A DNA stretch of 64,000 bases from an uncultured Roseburia sp. (lineage in GTDB: Bacteria > Bacillota > Clostridia > Lachnospirales > Lachnospiraceae), in contig CAKRDK010000003.1 of assembly GCA_934309475.1 (NCBI GenBank), positions 62,001 to 126,000 on the forward strand, read 5' to 3'. The position numbers and the translations under genes were made by a program. Below are positions 17,620 through 28,360 of the stretch, piece after piece (positions within the stretch are counted from its first letter, which is position 1; each line of letters opens with the position of its first letter). A model generated the notes under the pieces. It did no database searches and was not told the DNA's origin. It saw only the letters and a program-made list of their open reading frames with translations.

Positions 17620-19662
17620 TTACACGGTACAGTTTTCCGGCTCCCGCAGCATCCTGACGAAAACATCGACCACCTGCGGGTCAAACTGCGTGCCGGAGCA
17701 GTGCTCTAATTCCCGGATGGATTCCTCCTGCGACATCGCCTTATGATAGGTTCTATCGTGTGTCATGACATCATGCGAATCAACTACAGTTATAATCCTT
17801 GACAAAAGTGGAATCTCTTCTCCTTTTAAGCCACAAGGATAGCCCTTTCCATCCCACCGCTCGTGATGGAAGAGGATGAAATCAGCAATCTGGCTCAATT
17901 CCGGTGTGATTTTTGCAATCTCGTATCCCTTGACGGTATGGCTCTTCATAATCTCCCACTCGTCATCATCGAGTTTTCCCGCCTTTTTTAAGATATGCTC
18001 TGGAATTGCCACTTTTCCGATATCGTGCAAAATCGCGAGCAGCCCAAGTTCGTTGATTTCTCTCGGTTTAAGGCCGAGCCGGAGTCCCAGCTTCATCGCG
18101 ACATCTCTGGTTCGCACCGCGTGCTGCTCCGTTTCACAGTCACGCTCAATGAGCGTTTTCTCTAAAGATTTCAAAACAGCACTGCGCGCGCTCGTCTGAT
18201 TCATCATCTTGCGCTGTATCATTTCCTTGCGCGCTTCCTGAAATGCCTCGTCGCGCTCTTTTCCCTTCTCACCGAAGGTTGCCTGCCCATATTCCACGCT
18301 GACTCTATGCCCGTCAACTTTTATCGCACTTAATTTCTCATTGACCTCACTCAAATAAGTCTCTGCGGTATCTCCATCCATTCCCGGCATGACAAGCGCC
18401 ATCTCGTCTCCATCCATGCGCACCGCAAAATCATTTTTCCGCAGGCAGTTCCGGAGAAGTCCCGCCACTTCACACAGTACTTTATCCCCCGTCTCCACAC
18501 CGTAAATACGATTAATTTCCTTTAGGCCATTGATATTGAACAGCCCGAAGCTGACCGGTGTATGAATCGTTCCAACACGCTCCCTTGTATACTGAAGCAG
18601 ATAATAGCGGTTGTACAATCCGGTGAGCTTATCGTGCGTACTCTCGTACTCAATCTGCTCTAACGCACGCTTTTGCGCCGGAACTTCATTGTAGACAATC
18701 ATGGTTCCCGTAAAACGCTTTTTCTGATCCGTCAGGCGTTTATACTGAATCTGATACCAGCCTTCCACGCCGTCCCTCTCCAAAATAACCTCGAAAATAT
18801 CCGCCTTCTTTTTCCGGTTCGGCGTCAGATACGGATTTTTCGTGCAAAATTCCGAGAGCGTCATCTTTTTTTCAAGCTGAAAGAAGCCCTCTGCACTGTC
18901 GTTATACATAACAAGCCTGTTTTGATTGTCAAACAACAGCACCGGGTCGTTCATATTTTTAAAAATGTATTTTCGCACATCCGCCTGTAATCCCATCGGT
19001 TCGTACTGGAACGTATAAAAGTAAAACAGACACGCTAGCATACAATATAAAATAATCGATAAATCAACGGTAAGTCCAAGTGCCAGGAAAATGGCATTGA
19101 TTGTAATGACCACAATCATTCCGGTCAGTACAGCAGAATACTTGCGCCGGTATACCTTCGGTGTTGCAACACATTTGCGGAGCAGCAGAATACTTGCACC
19201 GATAAACATCACATAGCAGATGGCAAGATGACATTCAAACCACGCATATGGTTCGAACACCATGAAAATATCCTTCCCGGATACGACCTGCCGGTATGTC
19301 AACGCATATTCAAGAAATGGATTGCACGCCAAAACTACATTGTCGCATCCTAATGCAAACAACAATGCCAGCGTACATCTATGTGGAAATTCTTCTTTTT
19401 CAAATAGAAAATAGCTGTATTGCAGGAAAAAAAACAACATCCAGTCTATCATCATAAATACCAAACTATTTCCTAACGACATGATGAAATACGAATTCGA
19501 CATCATGGTAGCCATGTAGGCGATAATTGCCACCAACCCACAGGTTATCATATGATTCAAGGTCTTCCCTATTACATCTTTCTTATGGAGCGATTTCAGA
19601 AAATAGTATGCCACAATTGCTGCCACAACAAAGTAAATCCATGCATACATTAATTTTGTCAC
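17620..19662 (-). CDS. Membrane signalling protein: 7TM, PAS, GGDEF, HD-GYP
   Basis: 680 residues from GTG at 19662, chosen for the AAGGAGG upstream. About seven membrane helices cover residues 1-215. A PAS-like domain follows (about 225-340), then a GGDEF domain near 360-480 whose active-site loop reads RMDGDEM instead of RYGGDEF. The C-terminal HD-GYP domain has HDIGK (from 546) and HHERWDGKGYP. HD-GYP domains hydrolyse cyclic di-GMP, so a net phosphodiesterase with a regulatory or weakly active GGDEF is plausible. The 7TM part probably senses an extracellular cue. Confidence 0.9.
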   Translation of the reverse strand: MTKLMYAWIYFVVAAIVAYYFLKSLHKKDVIGKTLNHMITCGLVAIIAYMATMMSNSYFIMSLGNSLVFMMIDWMLFFFLQYSYFLFEKEEFPHRCTLALLFALGCDNVVLACNPFLEYALTYRQVVSGKDIFMVFEPYAWFECHLAICYVMFIGASILLLRKCVATPKVYRRKYSAVLTGMIVVITINAIFLALGLTVDLSIILYCMLACLFYFYTFQYEPMGLQADVRKYIFKNMNDPVLLFDNQNRLVMYNDSAEGFFQLEKKMTLSEFCTKNPYLTPNRKKKADIFEVILERDGVEGWYQIQYKRLTDQKKRFTGTMIVYNEVPAQKRALEQIEYESTHDKLTGLYNRYYLLQYTRERVGTIHTPVSFGLFNINGLKEINRIYGVETGDKVLCEVAGLLRNCLRKNDFAVRMDGDEMALVMPGMDGDTAETYLSEVNEKLSAIKVDGHRVSVEYGQATFGEKGKERDEAFQEARKEMIQRKMMNQTSARSAVLKSLEKTLIERDCETEQHAVRTRDVAMKLGLRLGLKPREINELGLLAILHDIGKVAIPEHILKKAGKLDDDEWEIMKSHTVKGYEIAKITPELSQIADFILFHHERWDGKGYPCGLKGEEIPLLSRIITVVDSHDVMTHDRTYHKAMSQEESIRELEHCSGTQFDPQVVDVFVRMLREPENCTV

Positions 19663-19766
19663 GAAAAAATGCCTCCTTACCCCCAAATATATCCCTTGCT
19701 ATTATACATTCTTTTTGTCAAATATGCAAAATATTTGTGTTAAAAAGGCATTTCTCGCTATTAAAT

Positions 19767-21383
19767 TTATTTTAATTTTATATTTCTAATCTTTTCACGT
19801 ACTCGTAATACCATGGATGGCGATACGGATAACTCGTCAAATCCCATTTTTACGAATGTTTCTGTCAAAGTTGTGTCTGCTCCAAGCTCTCCACAGATAC
19901 CAACCCAGCATCCTTCTTTGTGTCCGTTGTCGACAATCATCTGTAACATTCTTAAAATAGCCTCATGATGTGAGTCATAGAAGGCATCCAGACTTGGATT
20001 CTGACGGTCAATTGCCAGTGTATACTGTGTCAGGTCGTTTGTTCCAACGGAGAAGAAATCGACTTCTTTTGCAAGAAGGTCACTAATCATTACGGATGCC
20101 GGTGTCTCAATCATGATACCGAGTTCACAGTCTTTAAACGGAATTCCCTCTTTGGTCAGTTCTGCTTTGACTTCCGCAACAATCTCTTTGATTTTCTTGA
20201 CTTCCGCTACCGATGTAATCATCGGGAACATGATGGAAATGGTTCCATAGTAGCTTGCGCGGTAAATTGCACGAAGCTGTGTCTTAAAGATTTCCGGTCT
20301 CTCCAGACAGATACGGATGGCACGGAATCCCATTGCCGGATTCTCTTCTTTCTGTAAATTGAAGTATCCAACCTGCTTATCTGCTCCGATGTCTAAGGTT
20401 CGGATGATGACTTTTTTGCCTGCCATATTCTCGGCAACCGCTTTGTATGCCTGGAACTGCGCTTCTTCTGATGGATAATCGTCTGCTTCTAAGTATAAAA
20501 ATTCGCTGCGGAACAGACCGATTCCGGCTGCGTCATTTGCCAGAACGCTTGCCACGTCACCAACTCCGCCGATGTTGGCATAAAGATTGATTTTACGTCC
20601 GTCTAATGTAACCGTCTCTTTTCCCTTTAATTCCTGAAGGAGACGTCTCTTGTTGTCTTCCTCTTCTTTTTTTGCCTGATAGACCTGTAATGTCTTTTCA
20701 TCCGGGTCAATCATGACTTTGCCTTCGTAGCCGTCAACAATTGCCATTTTACCGTCGGCTTCCTCCGGGTAATCTACGCCAATAAGTGCAGGGATATTCA
20801 TGGTTCTTGCAAGAATTGCGGTGTGAGAGTTCGTAGAACCATGACGTGTGACAAAAGATAATACCTTTGACTTATCCAGCTGCACCGTCTCACTTGGCGC
20901 GAGGTCATCGGCGAGCAGGATAAACGGTTCGTCTCCTGTCAGCCCGCCAGCTTCATTTCCCTGTAAAATTGTGATGACACGATTGGAGATGTCTTTTACA
21001 TCTGCCGCACGCTCTTTCATGTAATCGTCATCCATCGCCGCAAACATTGCTGAGAAGTTATCTCCGGTTCCTGCTACAGCAAATTCTGCGTTGACCTCCT
21101 GCGTGCGGATCATATTGGTAATAGATTCTACATAATCCAGGTCATCAAGCATCATCTGATGTACCTCAAAAATTGCTGCGTTGACCTCTCCGACTTCTTT
21201 GACTGCTTTCTCATAGAAGCCTGCCAGCTGTGTCTTTGCTGTCTCCTTTGCATCCATAAAGCGTTTAATTTCCGCTTCCACATCGTCTACGTGGCATCTT
21301 TTTACCTGATTATCTTTTTTATCATAGATGGCAAGTCGTCCAATTGCAATCCCTGCAAATACACTCTTTCCTTCTAATACCAT
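19767..21383 (-). CDS. ptsI: PEP-protein phosphotransferase, PTS Enzyme I
   Basis: 538 residues. The phosphorylated histidine is H187 in the STNSHTAI motif. The PEP-binding barrel carries SVGTNDLTQYTLA and the catalytic Cys in GICGELG. Enzyme I takes phosphate from PEP and passes it to HPr. It closes the fruR-fruK-fruA-ptsH-ptsI operon, with HPr encoded 64 bases upstream. The general PTS proteins are thus made together with the fructose transporter. The length is slightly shorter than the common 570 residues. Confidence 0.95.
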   Translation of the reverse strand: MVLEGKSVFAGIAIGRLAIYDKKDNQVKRCHVDDVEAEIKRFMDAKETAKTQLAGFYEKAVKEVGEVNAAIFEVHQMMLDDLDYVESITNMIRTQEVNAEFAVAGTGDNFSAMFAAMDDDYMKERAADVKDISNRVITILQGNEAGGLTGDEPFILLADDLAPSETVQLDKSKVLSFVTRHGSTNSHTAILARTMNIPALIGVDYPEEADGKMAIVDGYEGKVMIDPDEKTLQVYQAKKEEEDNKRRLLQELKGKETVTLDGRKINLYANIGGVGDVASVLANDAAGIGLFRSEFLYLEADDYPSEEAQFQAYKAVAENMAGKKVIIRTLDIGADKQVGYFNLQKEENPAMGFRAIRICLERPEIFKTQLRAIYRASYYGTISIMFPMITSVAEVKKIKEIVAEVKAELTKEGIPFKDCELGIMIETPASVMISDLLAKEVDFFSVGTNDLTQYTLAIDRQNPSLDAFYDSHHEAILRMLQMIVDNGHKEGCWVGICGELGADTTLTETFVKMGFDELSVSPSMVLRVREKIRNIKLK

Positions 21384-21447
21384 ATGAATTCTCCTTTCGT
21401 TTCGCTCATAGAAGCCAGGCTCCTTCCCGAAACCTGGCTTCTTCTTC

Positions 21448-21705
21448 CTACAAGTTTTCTTTTAAAAATGTGCTTAAGTGCTCCATGGCTTCTTCTTCTT
21501 TTTCACCATCGGTTTTTAATACGATTTCCATTCCGCATTTTACACCAAGTCCCATAACACCAAGGATTCTCTTGGCATCTACTTCTTTTCCATCCTTTGC
21601 AATCGTAACAGTGCATGGAAACTGTGCTGCTTCTTTTACAAATGCTCCTGCCGGTCTTGCATGGATTCCTTCCGGGTCAGTAATGGTATATGTGAATTCT
21701 CTCAT
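21448..21705 (-). CDS. ptsH: HPr phosphocarrier protein lacking Ser46
   Basis: 85 residues from ATG at 21705; the frame upstream is not coding. H15 in GIHARPAG is the phosphate-accepting histidine. The regulatory site expected at position 46 (usually KSIMG) reads KRILG, so Arg replaces the Ser that HPr kinase would phosphorylate. The neighbouring MSLG reads MGLG. The protein can therefore serve transport but not Ser46-dependent carbon catabolite repression. It lies between fruA and ptsI in the fructose operon. Another HPr elsewhere in the genome is possible. Confidence 0.93.
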   Translation of the reverse strand: MREFTYTITDPEGIHARPAGAFVKEAAQFPCTVTIAKDGKEVDAKRILGVMGLGVKCGMEIVLKTDGEKEEEAMEHLSTFLKENL

Positions 21706-21799
21706 ATCTCTCATCCTTTCTGAATACGTGTATATTTTCTTTTTTATTGGGTAGGGAAGGCGCCGCTCTCGCAACACCCTCCAATATTTTAGGCTATTT

Positions 21800-23722
21800 T
21801 TATTCGGCTACGTTTTTCTTTAATACGCCGAGTAACAGACATCCTACAACAGAACCTACTGCCAATGCAACTAAGTACATAAGTGGATTACCAATGGTTG
21901 GTACTACGAAGATTCCTCCGTGAGGTGCCATCAGGGTACATCCAAATGCCATGGATAATGCTCCTGCTACCGCAGAACCAACGATACATGACGGAAGTAC
22001 ATGCAATGGGTCAGATGCTGCAAATGGAATAGCTCCTTCTGAGATGAAGGATAATCCCATGATGAAGTTGGTAGGGCCTGCTTTTCTTTCTTCTTCTGTG
22101 AATTTCTTTTTGAAGAAGATGGTTGCTAATGCGATTGCGATTGGAGGAACCATTCCGCCAACCATAACGGCTGCCATGATGTTGTAGTTCCCGGCTGCGA
22201 TAGAAGCTGTACCGAATACATAAGCTGCTTTGTTGACCGGGCCACCCATATCGACGGACATCATGCCGCCTAAGAGTGCTCCAAGTAAAATTGCGCTTGC
22301 GCCGTTTAATCCATTCAATCCATTGTTAATTAAAGTATTTAATGCTCCGATTGGTGGTTCAACCACGTACATCATAATGATGCCGACAAGGAATACACCA
22401 AACAACGGATATAGTAAAATTGTTTTGATACCGTCTAAGCTCTCCGGCAATTTGCTGAATACTTTCTTTAACAGGAGTACTAAGTAACCTGCTACGAAAC
22501 CTGCTACCAATGCACCTAAGAAACCGGATGTTCCGTTTGCTGCGATTGCTCCGCCGACAAATCCAACTACAAGTCCAGGTCTGTCTGCAATACTCATTGC
22601 AATAAATCCAGCGAGGATTGGTAACATGAATCCGAATGCAACGCCACCGATTGACTTAAACATTGCTGCGAGCGGTGTAATCGTACCGAAGTTTGAACGC
22701 TGGTCTAACGGAAGTGAATTCAAATCAACGGAAAATCCATCGATTAAGAATGCAATTGCGATTAAGATACCACCGCCGACTACGAATGGAAGCATGTGGG
22801 ATACACCATTCATCAGGTGTGTATAAATCTTATGACCAACGCCTTCTTTTCCGCTAGATTCCTGAGCCTGAACTTTTCCATCTGCTTTAAAGACCGGAGC
22901 GTCCCCTTTCATAGCTCTCTCGATTAATTGATCTGCCTTGCTGATACCATCGGATACCTGACACTTAATAACTTTCTTACCATCAAAACGATCCATCGGA
23001 ACTTTGGTATCTGCTGCCACGATAATGCAGTCAGCCTCTGCGATTTCTGTGCTTGTCAGAACATTCTTGGCACCGCCGGAACCTCTTGTCTCAACTTTGA
23101 TATCGCATCCTGCTGCCTCACCGGCTTTCTCTAATGCCTCTGCTGCCATGTAGGTATGTGCGATTCCGGTCGGGCATCCGGTCACTGCTAAAATCTTTTT
23201 CGCTGCTGCCTGTTTTGCACTGCCTGAGTTCTGAATGACTTCTTTTACCGATTCTTTGGCATCTTTTTCTGCCTCTGCCTGGTCGATAACTTTCAGGAAT
23301 TCGTCTACGCTTCCTGCCTGTTTCAATCCGTTTGTGAAGGATTCATCCATCAACAGTACGGATAATTTGCTGAGTACGTCTAAGTGAACGTTGTCCTCTG
23401 TGTCCGGTGCTGCAATCAGGAAAATAAGATGTACTTTTTCTCCATCCAATGCATCAAAATCTACACCGTCTTTTAAAACCATTGCTGCAAGTCCCGGTTT
23501 TGTAACGGCTGCTGATTTGCAGTGTGGAATTGCAATTCCTTCACCGATTCCAGTCGTACTTTCCTCTTCTCTTGCATAAACTCCTTTCCGATATGTCTCA
23601 ACATCGGAAATCTTTCCGCTTTTTGCCATTAAGGCAACCATCTGATCCAGCACTTCTTTTTTGCTGCCTGCGGCACCGTTTAACTCGATGCTCTCCACAG
23701 CTAATAAATCTCTAATCTTCAT
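21800..23722 (-). CDS. fruA: PTS fructose transporter, fused IIA-IIB-IIC
   Basis: 640 residues. IIA (1-145) with active H67 in GIAIPHCKS. IIB (about 175-275) with active C183 in VTGCPTGIAHT. IIC (about 300-640) with eight to ten membrane helices. The domain order A-B-C is the usual one in Firmicutes fructose permeases. It imports fructose as fructose-1-phosphate, the substrate of the kinase encoded just upstream. It precedes ptsH by 95 bases. Confidence 0.95.
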   Translation of the reverse strand: MKIRDLLAVESIELNGAAGSKKEVLDQMVALMAKSGKISDVETYRKGVYAREEESTTGIGEGIAIPHCKSAAVTKPGLAAMVLKDGVDFDALDGEKVHLIFLIAAPDTEDNVHLDVLSKLSVLLMDESFTNGLKQAGSVDEFLKVIDQAEAEKDAKESVKEVIQNSGSAKQAAAKKILAVTGCPTGIAHTYMAAEALEKAGEAAGCDIKVETRGSGGAKNVLTSTEIAEADCIIVAADTKVPMDRFDGKKVIKCQVSDGISKADQLIERAMKGDAPVFKADGKVQAQESSGKEGVGHKIYTHLMNGVSHMLPFVVGGGILIAIAFLIDGFSVDLNSLPLDQRSNFGTITPLAAMFKSIGGVAFGFMLPILAGFIAMSIADRPGLVVGFVGGAIAANGTSGFLGALVAGFVAGYLVLLLKKVFSKLPESLDGIKTILLYPLFGVFLVGIIMMYVVEPPIGALNTLINNGLNGLNGASAILLGALLGGMMSVDMGGPVNKAAYVFGTASIAAGNYNIMAAVMVGGMVPPIAIALATIFFKKKFTEEERKAGPTNFIMGLSFISEGAIPFAASDPLHVLPSCIVGSAVAGALSMAFGCTLMAPHGGIFVVPTIGNPLMYLVALAVGSVVGCLLLGVLKKNVAE

Positions 23723-23850
23723 GCTGTACCTCTCCTTTCCATTTTTGTATGATGTTTCATACAGTTTTTGTTACTTCCCCATTTATTTTAACGGGCTTTT
23801 CTTCTCTATTTCTGCCCGATAAAATCTGTTCTCTTTTTCCGCTTCTTCTA

Positions 23851-24774
23851 TTATGAAGCGTCAAAAATTGCTTTGTTGTTCTCATACAGGGCAATGACTT
23901 CTTCTTTGGTCGCCATCTCCTCTGAGAATGCAGATGCACTTCCTGTGCAGACACCCATGGTAAATGCCTTTTTATAATCCTGTGCTTCCAGATATCCTGC
24001 TACAAATCCCGCCACCATGGAATCGCCGGCTCCTACGGAATTAATCAGCTTTCCTTTCGGTGCCTGTGCTTTTAAAATCTGTCCGTCTTCTGTCACGAGA
24101 ACGGCGCCTTCACCAGCCATGGATACGAGAACGTTTCTTGCTCCTTTTTCCTGCATCTTCTTCGCATATGGAACAACTTCGTCACGTGTCTTTAACTCGA
24201 CTCCGAAAATCTCGCCAAGTTCGTGATTATTTGGCTTGATTAAAAACGGATGATATTCAAGCACGTTGACTAACAAATCCTTTGTCGCATCTACTACGAT
24301 GTTCAGATTCTTCTTTTCTAAATGCTTCATGATGTCCATATACATGGAACCCGGCAGACTATCCGGAATACTTCCGGCTAAAATCAGGGTATCTCCTTCT
24401 TTTAACTCATCTAATTTCCGGTAAAGCTTCTGCACATCTTCGTCTGTCATGCGCGGTCCCTGTCCGTTAATCTCCGTCTCTTCATCGGAACGAAGCTTTA
24501 CGTTGATACGGGAATTGCCTTCCGCTACGGAAATAAAATCTGTGCTGACTCCTTTTTCCTCTAAAAGACTCTGAATCTTGTCTCCTGTAAATCCTGCCAA
24601 AAATCCCAGCGCGGTACTCTCAAATCCAAGATTCTTCAATACCATGGAAACATTGATTCCCTTTCCACCTGCATAAATAATTTCCTTCGTGGTACGATTG
24701 ACAACTCCACAGGTAAAATGGTCTACGTTGACAATGTAGTCAAGGGATGGATTAAATGTTACCGTATAAATCAT
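23851..24774 (-). CDS. fruK: 1-phosphofructokinase
   Basis: 307 residues from ATG at 24774. PfkB-family kinase with the N-terminal TVTFNPSLDYIV, the GGKGINVS substrate motif and the C-terminal GAGDSMVAGF containing the catalytic Asp. It phosphorylates fructose-1-phosphate to fructose-1,6-bisphosphate, feeding glycolysis. It sits between fruR and fruA; the 128-base gap to fruA shows no other gene. Confidence 0.94.
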   Translation of the reverse strand: MIYTVTFNPSLDYIVNVDHFTCGVVNRTTKEIIYAGGKGINVSMVLKNLGFESTALGFLAGFTGDKIQSLLEEKGVSTDFISVAEGNSRINVKLRSDEETEINGQGPRMTDEDVQKLYRKLDELKEGDTLILAGSIPDSLPGSMYMDIMKHLEKKNLNIVVDATKDLLVNVLEYHPFLIKPNNHELGEIFGVELKTRDEVVPYAKKMQEKGARNVLVSMAGEGAVLVTEDGQILKAQAPKGKLINSVGAGDSMVAGFVAGYLEAQDYKKAFTMGVCTGSASAFSEEMATKEEVIALYENNKAIFDAS

Positions 24775-24791
24775 GAATCCGTTCACTCCTT

Positions 24792-25568
24792 TCACTGTAT
24801 TTCTTTCTTCTTTGTCACTTCTTCCCCAACATCAATTACATTTTTGCATTTCTTAAAAGCAGTCTGTGTCAGTCCGGTGGTCAGCACTGTTGCATCTTCA
24901 AATTCTGCGAACTTGACGCTGGAAATCTGTGAAAATTTGCTCTCATCACATAGAATGTAACGTTTTTTGCAATTCTCCATCGACTTCTTCTTAATCAGTG
25001 CTTCCTTTACCTCCGGTGTCGAAAATCCTTTCGTGATACTGGCTCCGTTTGCCCCCCAGAAACCTTTGGAAAAATTGTATTTGTCCAGCGTGGTCACTGC
25101 CTCTTCTCCTACGATGGCTTCTGTCACTGCCTTGAATTCTCCGCCGAGAATGTATACCGTAAATCCCCGCTCCGCAAGCCGCTTTGCATGGGTGATTGCG
25201 TTTGTGACAAATGTCACATCTTTACATTCAATATGGTCGATAATGCATTCCGTGGTAGTTCCTGCATCCAGATAAACAAAATCGCCGGGTTCTATCAATG
25301 CTGCTGCATATCTGCCAAGTATCTCCTTCGCATCCGCGTTCATGTTCTTTCTGCTCAACACATTGTCGTCCACGGTCCTATAAACGGTATTCTTTAAAAT
25401 CGCTCCACCGTGAACCTTTGTCAGCATTCCCTTGGCATCTAACGATGTCAAATCTCTTCGAATGGTTGACTCCGATGCATCCAGTTCCTTCATCAACTGC
25501 TGCACCGTCACACTTCCCATACTTTCTAGTATGGATAAAATCTTCGCAAATCTTTCCTCCGTCAGCAT
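24792..25568 (-). CDS. fruR: DeoR-family repressor of the fructose operon
   Basis: 258 residues. The helix-turn-helix (about 5-55) shows the DeoR signature STIRRDLTSLDAKGML. The C-terminal sugar-phosphate sensing domain has FVYLDAGTTTE and LGGEF. It probably binds fructose-1-phosphate and releases its operators. It is the first gene of the operon, and its upstream region has two perfect copies of a 14-base repeat flanking the promoter, so autoregulation is likely. Confidence 0.92.
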   Translation of the reverse strand: MLTEERFAKILSILESMGSVTVQQLMKELDASESTIRRDLTSLDAKGMLTKVHGGAILKNTVYRTVDDNVLSRKNMNADAKEILGRYAAALIEPGDFVYLDAGTTTECIIDHIECKDVTFVTNAITHAKRLAERGFTVYILGGEFKAVTEAIVGEEAVTTLDKYNFSKGFWGANGASITKGFSTPEVKEALIKKKSMENCKKRYILCDESKFSQISSVKFAEFEDATVLTTGLTQTAFKKCKNVIDVGEEVTKKKEIQ

Positions 25569-25581
25569 ATTTATCTCCTTT

Positions 25582-25670
25582 ATTTTCCGTCAAAAAACTT
25601 CAATTCCGTTCATCTTTATAACTTTATTATAGAATCAGTTTCATCCACAGTCAATCATTTTCCGTCAAAA
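25582..25670 (-). promoter_or_regulatory. Promoter and direct-repeat operators of the fru operon
   Basis: On the minus strand TTGACT (25649-25654) and TATAAT (25626-25631) are separated by 17 bases. The 14-mer ATTTTCCGTCAAAA occurs twice without a mismatch, at 25582-25595 and 25657-25670, one on each side of the promoter and 75 bases apart. This fits FruR binding with DNA looping. Confidence 0.8.
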
Positions 25671-25690
25671 TCATTCACAAAAATAAGGGC

Positions 25691-25731
25691 AAAAAATTGG
25701 GCAATCTGACGGTTTCCTGTCTGATTGCCCA
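25691..25731 (-). terminator. Terminator after the atp operon and phosphatase gene
   Basis: Stem GGGCAATCTGAC / GTCTGATTGCCC (25699-25730) with a T run on the minus strand at 25691-25696. Confidence 0.8.
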
Positions 25732-25751
25732 TGCGTTTTTGTTTATTCTTT

Positions 25752-26354
25752 TTATTCTTTTTTGAACCGCTCGATTGCGATCTGTATTTTTTCCGATTCC
25801 ACTTCTGCGATTTCTACGTTATTTAACTTATACCGCGCTATCATAATCTCTTCTTCAAATGGGGCTCCTGCAAGGTAGCAAAGAAGCGCCATAATCACAG
25901 CACTATGGCTGACCACCACGACATCTTCCGCTTCCCGCCGCATGATGTCTGCAAGCGCTTCGAGTGTGCGCTCTAACACATCATTGTAGGATTCGCCCTG
26001 TGGCGTTCTGGTATAACGTCTGTGTGCATTCCAATACAGAAACGTCTCCTTATCCTCGCGTTGAATCTCATCCCAGTTTCTGCCTTCCCACAAGCCTAAA
26101 TCCATTTCCCGGAGTCCGTCTTCCACAAAACACTCTACCTGCAATGCCTGTCCTATGATCTCTGCTGTCTTTGCTGCGCGCACCTGCGGACTTGTATAAA
26201 TCCGTGCCGCTTTCACATTTTGTTCCACCAATTCTTTTGCAAGTTCCTGCGCCTGCCGGATGCCGTTTTCATTTAAGGGAATGTCGGTGGAACCCTGTAT
26301 TTTCTTTTTTACATTCCAATCTGTCTCTCCATGACGGACAAATAAAAATTTCAT
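25752..26354 (-). CDS. Histidine phosphatase family protein
   Basis: 200 residues from the ATG at 26354, which has GGAG eight bases upstream. The RHG motif FVRHGETDWN is at 4-13, and the second catalytic His is in VVSHSAVI. Members of this family are phosphoglycerate mutase-like phosphatases, including cobalamin and sugar phosphatases; the sequence does not decide between them. It follows atpC by 66 bases and ends before the terminator, so it is probably read through from the atp operon. Confidence 0.9.
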   Translation of the reverse strand: MKFLFVRHGETDWNVKKKIQGSTDIPLNENGIRQAQELAKELVEQNVKAARIYTSPQVRAAKTAEIIGQALQVECFVEDGLREMDLGLWEGRNWDEIQREDKETFLYWNAHRRYTRTPQGESYNDVLERTLEALADIMRREAEDVVVVSHSAVIMALLCYLAGAPFEEEIMIARYKLNNVEIAEVESEKIQIAIERFKKE

Positions 26355-26420
26355 GTCGGTTACTCCATCTGTATATAGCAAAATCCGCACCATGGTCTGC
26401 ACCACAATGCGGATTCTATG

Positions 26421-26831
26421 TTATTTATTTCCGATATCAATACGAATCAATGCTTTACGTAATGCAAACTCGGCACGTTTTACATCAATCTGTTCCGTTT
26501 TGTTCGCAAGACGTTCTTCAGCACGCTTCTTCGCAGCTTCTGCACGAGCGACATCAATCTCATCCGGCCATTCTGCGATTTCTGCTAAAAGAGTTACTTT
26601 ATCTGACAGAATCTCAGCAAATCCGGAATATACTGCGGCCTGCACTTCTTTTTCCTCTTCGTAGATTGTTACGATTCCAGGTGCAAGTACAGTTGTAAGT
26701 GGAATGTGTTTTTTGTAAACACCAATTTCCCCTTCCGTAGTATTAAATTCGACCATGGAAGCCTCTCCTGTATAAAAAACACGATCCGGCGTAATGATCT
26801 CTACGTTAAACATCTTGTTTTCATCTGCCAT
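26421..26831 (-). CDS. atpC: ATP synthase epsilon subunit
   Basis: 136 residues. N-terminal beta domain with GEIGVYKKHIPLTT, and a C-terminal helical hairpin rich in Ala, Glu and Arg. It couples the rotor to the catalytic head and can inhibit hydrolysis. It is the last atp gene, 57 bases after atpD. Confidence 0.95.
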   Translation of the reverse strand: MADENKMFNVEIITPDRVFYTGEASMVEFNTTEGEIGVYKKHIPLTTVLAPGIVTIYEEEKEVQAAVYSGFAEILSDKVTLLAEIAEWPDEIDVARAEAAKKRAEERLANKTEQIDVKRAEFALRKALIRIDIGNK

Positions 26832-26888
26832 TTCTTAATAGCCTCCTTGTTCTGCGGAGCAAAATGCCTCCATCATTGATGCATGTTC

Positions 26889-28280
<1,392 letters not shown>

Positions 28281-28360
28281 TTATTTCTCCTTATACTGTT
28301 GTTATTGTTAGCTCATTTATGATAAACAGCCTGCATATAACCATGCTCTCGTTCTGTCTA

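Noticed and set aside
23757..23954. 65-residue frame after fruK
   Set aside because: Mostly inside fruK in a different frame; the Arg/Lys-rich product looks like a shadow.
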